Assembly (NCBI GenBank): GCA_900757295.1
Contig: CAAENH010000086.1
Span: 1-24,688 of the forward strand
Direction: 5' to 3'
DNA: 24,688 nucleotides
From: Bacilli bacterium
GTDB taxonomy: Bacteria; Bacillota_I; Bacilli_A; RF39; UBA660
In this document: positions 7,797 to 14,866 of the stretch, piece by piece
Layout: each line of letters begins with the position of its first letter
How positions within the stretch are numbered: position 1 is the stretch's first letter
Program-made: the position numbers and the translations under genes
The notes under the pieces: model-generated
The model's input: the letters and a program-made list of their open reading frames with translations, nothing else
Told to the model about the DNA's origin: nothing
Database searches by the model: none

Positions 7797-8484
7797 AAGA
7801 ATTCTTATCAATTTTAATTCCAGGACCCATTGTTGTAGAAATACTAACATTTTCAACAAAAGTTCCTTTTACAGCTTGTGGTTTTGATTTAACTATAGTT
7901 TTATAAATATAATTAATATTTTCTAATAATTTAGTTTCATCAAAAGATACTTTACCAATAATACTATGGATATTTCCGTATGAATCAGTTTTGTATTGAA
8001 CCATACCCTTTTTAATATCTTCTACAGCTTTTGCTGTGTTCATAGTTACAGTACCAGTTTTAGGATTTGGCATTAAACCTTTAGGTCCTAAAACACGTCC
8101 TAATTTACCTAAAATAGGCATCATTTCAGGAGTAGCAACGATAACATCAAAATCGAACCAATTTTCTTTTTCAATTTTTTCAATCATATCAGCATCGCCA
8201 ACATAATCTGCACCTGCATCTTTTGCAGCTTGAGCAGCATCTCCTTTAGCAATAACTAAAACTTTTCTAGTTTTACCAGTACCATTTGGTAATACTAAAG
8301 AACCTCTTAATTGTTGATCAGCTTTTTTAGGATCAACATTTAATTTAATAGCTACTTCAATAGAACTATCAAAACTTGTAACACTAGATTCTTTAGCAAG
8401 TTTTATCGCTTCTTTAACATCGTAAAATTTTGATTTATCAATGTTTTTTGAAGCTTCCACATATTTCTTACCGTACTTTTTCAT
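7786..8484 (-). CDS. rplA: 50S ribosomal protein L1
   Basis: 232 aa. L1 forms the mobile stalk at the ribosomal E site and represses its own operon in many bacteria. Typical segments: [32 protein letters not shown], and [17 protein letters not shown]. The start is ATG 8484 (AGGAGG, 7-base spacing) rather than the TTG one codon before, which is too close. It lies 42 bases after rplK in the same operon. The rplJ promoter overlaps its 3' end; no terminator intervenes. Confidence 0.97.
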   Translation of the reverse strand: MKKYGKKYVEASKNIDKSKFYDVKEAIKLAKESSVTSFDSSIEVAIKLNVDPKKADQQLRGSLVLPNGTGKTRKVLVIAKGDAAQAAKDAGADYVGDADMIEKIEKENWFDFDVIVATPEMMPILGKLGRVLGPKGLMPNPKTGTVTMNTAKAVEDIKKGMVQYKTDSYGNIHSIIGKVSFDETKLLENINYIYKTIVKSKPQAVKGTFVENVSISTTMGPGIKIDKNSFDI

Positions 8485-8526
8485 CAATTTCCCTCCTAAC
8501 TGTGGTTTATTAGCGGATTTTAATTA

Positions 8527-9108
8527 TTATTCTTCAGTTTTATCTTTTTCGTTAATTACTTCAACTTCTTTTAATTCACCAGAAGCTTCTTCTTCCATTT
8601 GTTCTAATTCTGCATCACGTTTAGCCATTTCTGCTTCATGTAAATTTGCTTCTGCTTCTTGGTTAGCTAATTCAGAATCATTTAATCCTTCAACAGCAAC
8701 ACCCATATTTCTAGCAGTACCTTCTACAATTCTCATAGCAGCTTCTACATCATATGCATTTAAATCAGGTAACTTAGTTTCTGCAATCTTTCTTAAATCT
8801 TCTTGAGAAATAGTTGCAACAACATGGTTAGCACCTTTTTGACTACCTTTTTGAATATTTGCAGCTTTCTTAATTAAGAATCCAGCTGGTGGAGTCTTTA
8901 GAACAAAATCGAATGATCTGTCTTCATATAATGAAATTTCAACAGGAACTATATCTCCCATTTTATCTTTAGTAGCATCATTAAATTTAGTACAGAATTC
9001 TTGTAAATTAATTCCAGCAGGGCCTAACACTGTTCCAACTGGTGGAGCTGGTGTTGCTTTTCCAGCAGGAATTTGTAACTTAATTTTCTTTACGACTTCT
9101 TTTGCCAC
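8527..9108 (-). CDS. rplK: 50S ribosomal protein L11 with acidic C-terminal extension
   Basis: 193 aa against about 141 for the family. Residues 1-141 are normal: [20 protein letters not shown], then the rRNA-binding C-terminal domain ending [17 protein letters not shown] tail of some 50 residues follows ([20 protein letters not shown] and on), Glu-rich and predicted helical or coiled coil, with no similarity I recognise. The start is GTG 9108 (AAGGAGGTG 7 bases upstream); a longer reading to 9174 runs through the leader hairpin and is not credible. L11 sits at the GTPase-associated centre with L10-L12. First gene of rplK-rplA, with its own promoter. Confidence 0.95.
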   Translation of the reverse strand: MAKEVVKKIKLQIPAGKATPAPPVGTVLGPAGINLQEFCTKFNDATKDKMGDIVPVEISLYEDRSFDFVLKTPPAGFLIKKAANIQKGSQKGANHVVATISQEDLRKIAETKLPDLNAYDVEAAMRIVEGTARNMGVAVEGLNDSELANQEAEANLHEAEMAKRDAELEQMEEEASGELKEVEVINEKDKTEE

Positions 9109-9139
9109 GAAAAACACCTCCTTGTAATATTTTCGAGGA

Positions 9140-9176
9140 AAGTGGTATAGGGCAAATCCGCATTTCCCTCCCACTT
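9140..9176 (-). promoter_or_regulatory. Hairpin in the rplK leader, candidate L1-binding site
   Basis: AAGTGG/CCACTT (outer stem), an asymmetric internal loop, then GGG/CCC and AAAT/ATTT with a bulged base and a GCGG loop. L1 is known to repress rplK-rplA by binding a stem with an asymmetric loop in this leader in other bacteria. Placement and shape fit; identity as an L1 site is inference. Confidence 0.5.
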
Positions 9177-9210
9177 AACACTTATATAAAAATATATAAC
9201 TGCACTATTG

Positions 9211-9239
9211 ATATTAGCACACTTACTTCTAATATTCAA
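9211..9239 (-). promoter_or_regulatory. Promoter of rplK-rplA
   Basis: TTGAAT (9234-9239), 17 bp, TAATAT (9211-9216), just downstream of a terminator and about 100 bases before the GTG start. Confidence 0.6.
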
Positions 9240-9252
9240 GCAAAAATTCAAT

Positions 9253-9277
9253 AAAAAAGCAGGACTAATATCCTACT
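9253..9277 (-). terminator. Intrinsic terminator upstream of rplK
   Basis: AGTAGGA pairs with TCCTGCT (one G-U pair that forms only in the minus-strand RNA), 6-nt loop, then six T. It insulates rplK from the secE-nusG unit. Between it and the next terminator (about 9278-9367) I see no gene. Confidence 0.75.
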
Positions 9278-9367
9278 TAATAATATATTGAAATTTTATT
9301 ACTTTCATTACATTTTATTCTTATCAAAAACGCGTTAAATATTTTATAACTGAAATATTCAATTTAT

Positions 9368-9393
9368 AAAAAAAGAAATCCTAAAGATTCCTT
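9368..9393 (-). terminator. Terminator of the TasA-like gene
   Basis: An 8-bp stem (9373-9380 with 9386-9393) overlaps the stop codon and is followed by T residues on the minus strand. Confidence 0.75.
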
Positions 9394-9937
9394 ATCTAGT
9401 AGCCACAGCTTCAGCAGTTACTATACTACTAAAACTTTTATTTGCAGCATTTGAAGAGGTTGCACTTTCAATTACCCAATTTCTTACATATAAAGTTGTA
9501 CTCGTATTAGCTCCTAAAACACCACTAGCAATTTTATAGGAACTAGAGAAATTAGAAGAAGTAGTGTTCACAGTTGAATAACCAGTCAAAGTTTTCACAC
9601 TACTACCAACAGAAACTCTAACTAAATTAGACGCTAATGTTGATGTTTTCAAAACATTGTACATTACATTATACGTAACTTTTGTTTTACATGTATTGCT
9701 TATAGTTAATGTGAAAGGATCAGTAATCAAACCTTCAGCATCTGACATAGGAGCCGTATTGCTAAGAGACATTGTTCCTCTTCCGCTAAAATTAACTTTA
9801 AAGCAATCATAAGTAGCTGTATTAGTTCCAGTTTGAGTAAAATTGCTAGTCCATAAAGCATATGCTACGCCAATACCCGCAATAATTAATACCCCACAAA
9901 TTATATATATTAACTTTTTATTGATATTTTTATCCAT
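9392..9937 (-). CDS. TasA/camelysin-like secreted surface protein
   Basis: 181 aa. Residues 8-28 are a hydrophobic segment (IYIICGVLIIAGIGVAYALW) followed at once by SNFTQTGTNTATYDC. This matches the layout of TasA, camelysin and related exported proteins, whose signal peptide runs into the first beta strand. The rest is Ser/Thr/Asn rich and beta-strand prone, with only two cysteines (44 and 83), which may form a disulfide. There is no sortase motif and no SipW-type peptidase gene nearby. The ATG follows AGGAGA and lies 20 bases after nusG, so it is probably expressed from the secE promoter and ended by its own terminator. Fold assignment is by overall pattern only. Confidence 0.6.
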   Translation of the reverse strand: MDKNINKKLIYIICGVLIIAGIGVAYALWTSNFTQTGTNTATYDCFKVNFSGRGTMSLSNTAPMSDAEGLITDPFTLTISNTCKTKVTYNVMYNVLKTSTLASNLVRVSVGSSVKTLTGYSTVNTTSSNFSSSYKIASGVLGANTSTTLYVRNWVIESATSSNAANKSFSSIVTAEAVATR

Positions 9938-9957
9938 TAATATTATCTCCTATAAAA

Positions 9958-10491
9958 TTACAATTTGCTAACTTGAAACAATTCTACTTCAACAGGTGTT
10001 TCTTGACCAAATAAATCGATTAATACATTTAAACGTTTATTTTCTAAGTCAACACTATCAATAACGCCTTCCATTCCTTTAAATGGTCCATCAATAATAC
10101 TAACTTTATCGCCTTTTTTCATTTCAGATTCAGCATCAATACGGCTCATTCCCATATTTGCTAAAACTCTATCTATTTCTTGAGGAAGTAATGGTGTAGG
10201 TTTTGCACCTTTACCAGAAGATCCAATAAAACCAGTTACACCTGGAGTATTACGAACAATATACCATGCTTCATCGCTCATAACCATTTCTACTAAAATA
10301 TATCCAGGAAACATCTTTTTCTTTTTTTCTTTTTGAACACCATCTTTAACTTCTACTTCAGTAGTTTCTGGTACTATAACTCTATAGATGTAATCTTGCA
10401 TTCCCATAGATTCAGTACGCATTTCTAATTTTTCTTTAACTTTACTTTCATGTCCACTATAAGTATTAACAACATACCATAATTTTTCCAT
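9958..10491 (-). CDS. nusG: Transcription termination/antitermination factor NusG
   Basis: 177 aa. NGN domain from WYVVNTYSGHESKVKEKLE through MFPGYILVEM and VRNTPGVTGFIG, then a linker, then the KOW domain (KKGDKVSIIDGPFKGMEGVI). NusG binds RNA polymerase and couples it to the ribosome or to pause control. Its ATG is one base after the secE stop, and its ribosome binding site (AAAGGGGG) lies within secE, so the two are translationally coupled. Confidence 0.97.
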   Translation of the reverse strand: MEKLWYVVNTYSGHESKVKEKLEMRTESMGMQDYIYRVIVPETTEVEVKDGVQKEKKKKMFPGYILVEMVMSDEAWYIVRNTPGVTGFIGSSGKGAKPTPLLPQEIDRVLANMGMSRIDAESEMKKGDKVSIIDGPFKGMEGVIDSVDLENKRLNVLIDLFGQETPVEVELFQVSKL

Positions 10492-10492
10492 A

Positions 10493-10699
10493 TTAAATTA
10501 CCCCCTTTACTAATGATATAATTACATTTAATAATTCAAATAATAAAGCTACAACTACTACTAAAGCTATAGTTGCAATAGTATATTTAAGCATTTCTTT
10601 AAATGAAGGCCATTTAACCTTTTTCATCTCTGCTTTTATACTAGAAATAAAACCTTCTTTATTACTTTTTTTTACTTTTTTTTCTTTGTTTTTCTTCAT
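10493..10699 (-). CDS. secE: Preprotein translocase subunit SecE
   Basis: 68 aa, the short single-helix form of Gram-positive bacteria. A Lys-rich start, the conserved amphipathic segment AEMKKVKWPSFKEMLKYT, and one membrane helix (about 44-65). It clamps SecY in the Sec translocon. The usual rpmG is not found just upstream; a promoter follows the Clp gene instead. Confidence 0.93.
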   Translation of the reverse strand: MKKNKEKKVKKSNKEGFISSIKAEMKKVKWPSFKEMLKYTIATIALVVVVALLFELLNVIISLVKGVI

Positions 10700-10728
10700 G
10701 AAACTCCCTCATTTTTTATCAAAATAAA

Positions 10729-10744
10729 AACACTATCTCGTGTT
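10729..10744 (-). other. Short hairpin with T run at the start of the secE leader
   Basis: AACAC and GTGTT pair around GAGATA, followed by TTTATTTT on the minus strand. It lies almost at the predicted +1 of secE, so it could end transcripts coming from the Clp gene, or just protect the secE mRNA 5' end. The stem is only 5 bp. Confidence 0.35.
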
Positions 10745-10750
10745 AGCAAT

Positions 10751-10779
10751 AATATAGCACAAGACAATGTTTTTTTCAA
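10751..10779 (-). promoter_or_regulatory. Promoter of secE-nusG
   Basis: TTGAAA (10774-10779), 17 bp, TATATT (10751-10756), with a TG one base before the -10. Confidence 0.7.
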
Positions 10780-10790
10780 GAGTAAACAGA

Positions 10791-12923
10791 CTAAATTATT
10801 TTATTAATTTCAATATTTTTTATTGCTCTATCCAATTCTCTAAAACCATATCTTTGATAATTAGCTTTATTTAAGATTTCTTCTTCATCAACATCTTTTA
10901 TATTTTTATTAATATACTTTATTGCACTTTTTTTATCAATACTATTATAAGTAATAACTTCATCAATTCTATTAACAATCTCTTTGCTTAAGTATGGATT
11001 ATTTAAGGTGATTTTAGAAAAACCTACTGTACTACTAATATTTTCATTAGAAGTCATAAAAATAATAGATTTATTAAACATTACCTTCTCATTATTAGAA
11101 AGGGTTATAAATCCTTCATCTAATATTTGCAAAAATAAATTTATAACCTTAGGATTAGCTTTTTCAATCTCATCTAATAATATTATTGAATAAGGATTTA
11201 GCTTTACTTGTTTAAATACATAATCATCATTATAACCAACATAACCAGCAGAAACACCTATAAGTTTATTAACAGATGTATCTAAATTATACTCACTCAT
11301 ATCTAATCTAATAAAATTAATATTTAAAGCTTTAGCAAAAGTCTTAACCGTAAAAGTTTTTCCAACTCCAGTAGGTCCTACCAGTAATAAAGATAAAGGT
11401 TTAATTACACTTTTATTATTTAAATAATTTTTATAATTTAATAATATTTTATTTATAGCTTCATCTTGGCCAATAATATTATTTATCAAACATTTTTTAA
11501 CATTATTATATAACTCAGTTTTATTTTCTAATAGTGGTATATTAGTTTTATTTTCTATTACTTCTAAAATATCTTTCTTTTGAATTTGTAAACTATATGT
11601 ATTATTCAAATTATCTATTTCTTTAGAAATTCTATTTTCTTCGGTTTTATACTTTAAAGCTTTAGTATAATCATTGTTAATAACACTATTTTTCTTTTTA
11701 TTTAAAACTTCTTGTAATTTTTTCTTTAAGTTATTACACTCATTATTATTTAAGTTATGAAGCTTTACTTTAGCACAAACAGAATCAAGCACATCTATAC
11801 ACTTATCAGGATTATTTTTGTTATATATATATTTATTAGCAAAATAAATGATATCTTTAATATTTTTATTAGAAATTTTAATATTATGGTGTTTTTCATA
11901 TTCTTTTTTTATAGCCTTTAAAATTATTTCTGTTTCTTCATCAGTTGGTTCAGATATTAATATTTTTTGAAATCTTCTTTCTAAAGCTTTATCTTTTGCA
12001 ATATATTTTTCATATTCTTCAGTAGTAGTTGCACCAATACATTTTATTTGACCTCTTGCTAAATAAGGTTTTAAAATATTTGATGCATCAATAGCTCCCT
12101 CAGCACCTCCAGCATTTACCAAAGTATGAATTTCATCAATAAATAAAATAATATCTTTCTCATTAACAACTTCTTCAATTATTTTATTTAATCTTTCTTC
12201 AAATTCACCGCGATATTTTGTCCCAGCAACTAAACTAGACATTTCTAACATAATAATTTTTTTATTTATCAGTTCATCTGTAACTTGCTTTTTTTCAATA
12301 CGTCGCGCCAATTCTTCAATAATAGCAGTTTTACCTGTTCCAGCTTTACCGACAAGTAAAGGATTATTTTTATTTTTTCTTAATAATGTTTCTATTATTA
12401 AATCAAGTTCTTTTTCTCTAGCTACAACTTTTTCATCTAAATTAACACTTTTATTTAAATTTTGACCAATTTCATAAATCACCAACTTATTAATATGCTT
12501 AATTGATGAATTTTTCAATTCCTTATATAGCTGATCTAAGTTAATATTTAGGCTCATCATTATTCTTATTGCTATACCTTCAGCTTCTTCTAGTAAACTT
12601 AAAAATAAATGAGTAGTAGTAACAATGCCCTTATTATCTTCTTTAGCATCTTCTAAAGCATTATCAATAACCCTTTTTAATAAAGGTGTATATAAAGAAA
12701 ATTCACTTTTTTTACTACCGGTTCCAACAATATTAATTAATTCATTCTTAAAAATTTTATAATTCAAATTATTATTATTAAGTATTTTAGTCAGCTTATC
12801 ATTATTTGAAAGTATTGCTAAAAGTAAATGTTCACTTCCAACATAAGGATGTTTTAGTTCTTGCATTTCATTTTCTGCTTTTTTAAATATTTTTGCTATT
12901 TCAAAATTAAAGTTATCAAACAT
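10791..12923 (-). CDS. clpC: ClpC-like AAA+ protein unfoldase, compact form
   Basis: 710 aa, shorter than the usual 810-850. Clp N domain (1-145, with VGSEHLLLAIL and TTHLFLSLL); D1 with Walker A GKAGTGKT (192-199), Walker B FIDEIHTL (261-268) and arginine finger region ERRF (315-318); a coiled linker containing a UVR-like segment DYTKALKYKTEEN (418-430); D2 with Walker A GPTGVGKT (516-523) and Walker B LLDEIEKA. The ClpP-docking tripeptide VGF is at 633-635, so it should feed ClpP. The D2 small domain stops soon after YGFRELDRAI, lacking the normal C-terminal end. RBS AGGAGGAAT. No ctsR or mcsAB neighbours. The gap before it holds TTGACA (12981-12986) but only a weak -10. Confidence 0.88.
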   Translation of the reverse strand: MFDNFNFEIAKIFKKAENEMQELKHPYVGSEHLLLAILSNNDKLTKILNNNNLNYKIFKNELINIVGTGSKKSEFSLYTPLLKRVIDNALEDAKEDNKGIVTTTHLFLSLLEEAEGIAIRIMMSLNINLDQLYKELKNSSIKHINKLVIYEIGQNLNKSVNLDEKVVAREKELDLIIETLLRKNKNNPLLVGKAGTGKTAIIEELARRIEKKQVTDELINKKIIMLEMSSLVAGTKYRGEFEERLNKIIEEVVNEKDIILFIDEIHTLVNAGGAEGAIDASNILKPYLARGQIKCIGATTTEEYEKYIAKDKALERRFQKILISEPTDEETEIILKAIKKEYEKHHNIKISNKNIKDIIYFANKYIYNKNNPDKCIDVLDSVCAKVKLHNLNNNECNNLKKKLQEVLNKKKNSVINNDYTKALKYKTEENRISKEIDNLNNTYSLQIQKKDILEVIENKTNIPLLENKTELYNNVKKCLINNIIGQDEAINKILLNYKNYLNNKSVIKPLSLLLVGPTGVGKTFTVKTFAKALNINFIRLDMSEYNLDTSVNKLIGVSAGYVGYNDDYVFKQVKLNPYSIILLDEIEKANPKVINLFLQILDEGFITLSNNEKVMFNKSIIFMTSNENISSTVGFSKITLNNPYLSKEIVNRIDEVITYNSIDKKSAIKYINKNIKDVDEEEILNKANYQRYGFRELDRAIKNIEINKII

Positions 12924-13011
12924 AAATTCCTCCTATAATTAATATATGTTTTATATTTTAAACATTTATTCAAAAAACTTTGTCAAATTAATAAGAAAGC
13001 AAGTCGACAAT

Positions 13012-13110
13012 TTATTTTTGATTTCTAGATATATTTAAAATAATTCCTATACTAACCATACTTACTAATAAACTAGATCCACCATAGGATAGAAAAGGTA
13101 ACGTAACACC
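13012..13110 (-). pseudogene. Detached copy of the ftsW 3' end
   Basis: Minus-strand translation from 13110 gives 32 residues to TAA at 13012: GVTLPFLSYGGSSLLVSM, then VSIGIILNISRNQK. It matches the last 32 residues of the intact FtsW at all but five positions and has exactly the same length. There is no start codon or ribosome binding site, and an in-frame TAG lies just upstream, so it is not expressed as a gene. At DNA level 69 of the inner 80 bases match 14886-14965. Confidence 0.85.
13076..13110. repeat. 35-bp perfect direct repeat, copy 1 (candidate att core)
   Basis: Identical to 14931-14965, in the same orientation. It is the ftsW segment encoding GVTLPFLSYGG. Identity stops abruptly at 13110 on the inner side; towards 13031 the match to the other copy falls to 34 of 45. 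Confidence 0.8.
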
Positions 13111-13133
13111 CTAATATTTTATGTAGGAAACAT

Positions 13134-13188
13134 TTACAAAATGACTGAAAAATGATAGTAATGTTTCAAAATAACTGAAATATTATAG
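13134..13188. repeat. Two 25-bp direct repeats at 30-bp spacing
   Basis: 13134-13158 and 13164-13188 match at 21 of 25 positions (shared pattern TTnCAAAATnACTGAAA). They lie between the recombinase 3' end, partly overlapping its stop, and the candidate att core, where recombinase arm sites would be expected. Confidence 0.55.
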
Positions 13189-13677
13189 TTCTTCTAATAG
13201 CTCTGGAAATTTTAAATAAACATACACTTTTTTATCTTTGTCAATTTCAATTCTATCCACAAGCCTTTTTATTTGATCTTTAGTAGGAGTTTTTAAAGAC
13301 ATATAATCTAAAACTGAATTTTTGCATTTTTTAAAATTAGTGCTATTTAATGGTTGATTTTCATTAACTTCTTTTTTCTTATTTAATTCTTCTAATTACA
13401 TATTAATTCTAGTTATTTCTTTATTTGTTTTGTCGTAAATTCTTTTATACATTTCTTCATCAACTAAGCCTTTAATCTTGTCCATATATAGATTATCTAT
13501 GGTTGATTTATGAGAATTTAATAGATTATTTTCAATTTCACTTAGAAATGATGCTATTGTTCTTGTACTCTTTAAATAATCTGCAATAATATTTTTTGTT
13601 GTTTTATTTAAAGAAGTACTAGTTTGTTTAGATATATCATATAGTTCATCAGCAACTCTTAAAGTAATTATTTTCAT
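13183..13677 (-). pseudogene. Serine recombinase C-terminal remnant fused to a ribbon-helix-helix-like start
   Basis: One frame runs from ATG 13677 to TAA 13183, broken by TAA at 13396-13398. The last 70 codons after the break (ending LVDRIEIDKDKKVYVYLKF plus a short tail) resemble the C-terminal end of large serine recombinases, and residues from about 52 (NLYMDKIKGLVDEEMYKRIYD) resemble their coiled-coil. The first 45 residues (MKIITLRVADELYDISKQTS) look instead like a ribbon-helix-helix DNA-binding protein. The catalytic resolvase domain and the zinc region are absent. It reads as a deletion that joined two genes, followed by a nonsense mutation. The 93-residue front part could still be translated (GAAGTGAT before the ATG). 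Family call from pattern only. Confidence 0.6.
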
Positions 13678-13860
13678 TTCTTATCACTTCTTTCTTTATT
13701 TTATTTGCTAAATTGTGAATCATTTTAGGTTTTATTTTTTCTCAAAACTATTTATTTTTTATAATGGGCATAAGGAGAACGACACCACAAATCTTATTCT
13801 TCCTTTTAAACGAAAAGAAAAGAGTGGTGGATAGTACTACCTGTCAAGTACACACAAAAT
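13678..13860. other. Non-coding stretch inside the candidate element
   Basis: No supported gene. A 32-codon plus-strand frame (13764-13862) lacks a ribosome binding site. The segment 13765-13855 is richer in G and C than its surroundings, with an internal TAGTACTA palindrome and TTGACA on the minus strand but no -10. It looks like relic sequence from the element. Confidence 0.45.
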
Positions 13861-13889
13861 AAAAGAGTATTGAACTTTGTCAACACTCT
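13856..13889 (-). terminator. Second terminator after the 281-aa gene
   Basis: A 10-bp stem (13864-13873 with 13880-13889, one G-U pair), 6-nt loop, then TTTTATTTT on the minus strand. Confidence 0.75.
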
Positions 13890-13892
13890 GAA

Positions 13893-13917
13893 AATAGAAA
13901 GTATTAGACTTTCTATT
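13893..13917 (-). terminator. First hairpin at the end of the 281-aa gene
   Basis: A perfect 10-bp stem (13893-13902 with 13908-13917), 5-nt loop, overlapping the stop codon. Only two T follow before other bases, so the downstream hairpin is the stronger terminator. Confidence 0.55.
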
Positions 13918-14761
13918 AAGATATTTTTTTAATATTACTAAAATAATAATTATTATTATCATCAAGATTAAATGTATACTGATAATGACCATATTTTTTA
14001 TAATTAGTATTATCTAAAGTAAAGTTTGAATTTGTTTCCACTAATTTCTGTTTTCTAATATCACGATATACATTATTATCAGAATCAACAACAGCTAGAT
14101 AGACATCAGCATAAAGTTTATTTGAAGAAGTTCTAGCTTCAGCAAAATAAGTTTCAACATTTATTTCATCAACATTACCACATTCGCCAAGAGCATAAAA
14201 TACTTCATTTGTGTCATCTGCAATTAACTGAGGACAATATTCTTCACCAATAAGATCAATTTTAGGTAAATCTGATGAACCATAAAGTTCATTATACTCT
14301 TTTGTTAAAAATGAATAAGAAATTGTTGCACTATTTAAATTAATAACTTCATCTGAAACATCACTATTTAACTTACTTCTAATAAGATCATAGCCACTTT
14401 GAATACCATTACTATAATCAAATTTATTAGTTTCAAGATTAACAAGAGCATAAAGTTTATATTGTTGTGGAATATCTTTAACATTTAGATTATCTTTAGA
14501 ATATATGTACTCTCCACTTGTACTATTAGATGGACCCATAGATTCTAATAAAGTTATTTTATTAGATATTTGCTCTAATCTGGCGTAATCTGTTATTTTT
14601 TGGGGTGTAGAATCTATATTTTCCTTTACCTTATTTACTATTCCATCACTTTTTTTAGTTGGTAAATCAAAGAAAATTTTCCATACAGCTATTATTCCTA
14701 CAATAATTACTAAAATAATAATTATTGCTATTAATCCTCTATTCTTTTTTTTAGTTTCCAT
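13916..14761 (-). CDS. Membrane-anchored extracellular protein of unknown function
   Basis: 281 aa. METKKKNRG, then a single membrane helix (10-31), then a polar domain that should be outside the cell. The domain is rich in Asp, Asn, Tyr and Ser, has cysteines at 176 (EEYCPQL) and 194 (GECGNV), and ends in a beta-strand-like stretch (YGHYQYTFNLDDNNNYYFSN). I recognise no family. It has its own promoter, a good ribosome binding site (AAGGAG) and two terminators, so it is an independent unit. It lies between ftsW and the recombinase remnant, inside the interval bounded by the ftsW direct repeats, so it may be cargo of that element. It could equally be a native gene that was trapped. Confidence 0.75.
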   Translation of the reverse strand: METKKKNRGLIAIIIILVIIVGIIAVWKIFFDLPTKKSDGIVNKVKENIDSTPQKITDYARLEQISNKITLLESMGPSNSTSGEYIYSKDNLNVKDIPQQYKLYALVNLETNKFDYSNGIQSGYDLIRSKLNSDVSDEVINLNSATISYSFLTKEYNELYGSSDLPKIDLIGEEYCPQLIADDTNEVFYALGECGNVDEINVETYFAEARTSSNKLYADVYLAVVDSDNNVYRDIRKQKLVETNSNFTLDNTNYKKYGHYQYTFNLDDNNNYYFSNIKKIS

Positions 14762-14785
14762 ATTTATTACTCCTTATTCAATTAA

Positions 14786-14814
14786 AGTATATCAATTGTT
14801 TATTTGCTTTTCAA
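14786..14814 (-). promoter_or_regulatory. Promoter of the 281-aa membrane protein
   Basis: TTGAAA (14809-14814), 17 bp, TATACT (14786-14791), about 25 bases before the ATG. Confidence 0.7.
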
Positions 14815-14866
14815 TTAATTTATTTAGACATAAACTATATTGACAAAAATTTAACATAATGCAGTT

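Noticed and set aside
9109..9174. N-terminal extension of L11 by 22 codons
   Set aside because: It runs through the leader hairpin and the ribosome binding site; GTG 9108 gives the family's normal N-terminus.
13764..13862. 32-codon plus-strand frame in the element
   Set aside because: No ribosome binding site, no recognised product, and surrounded by decayed sequence; kept only as a compositional observation.
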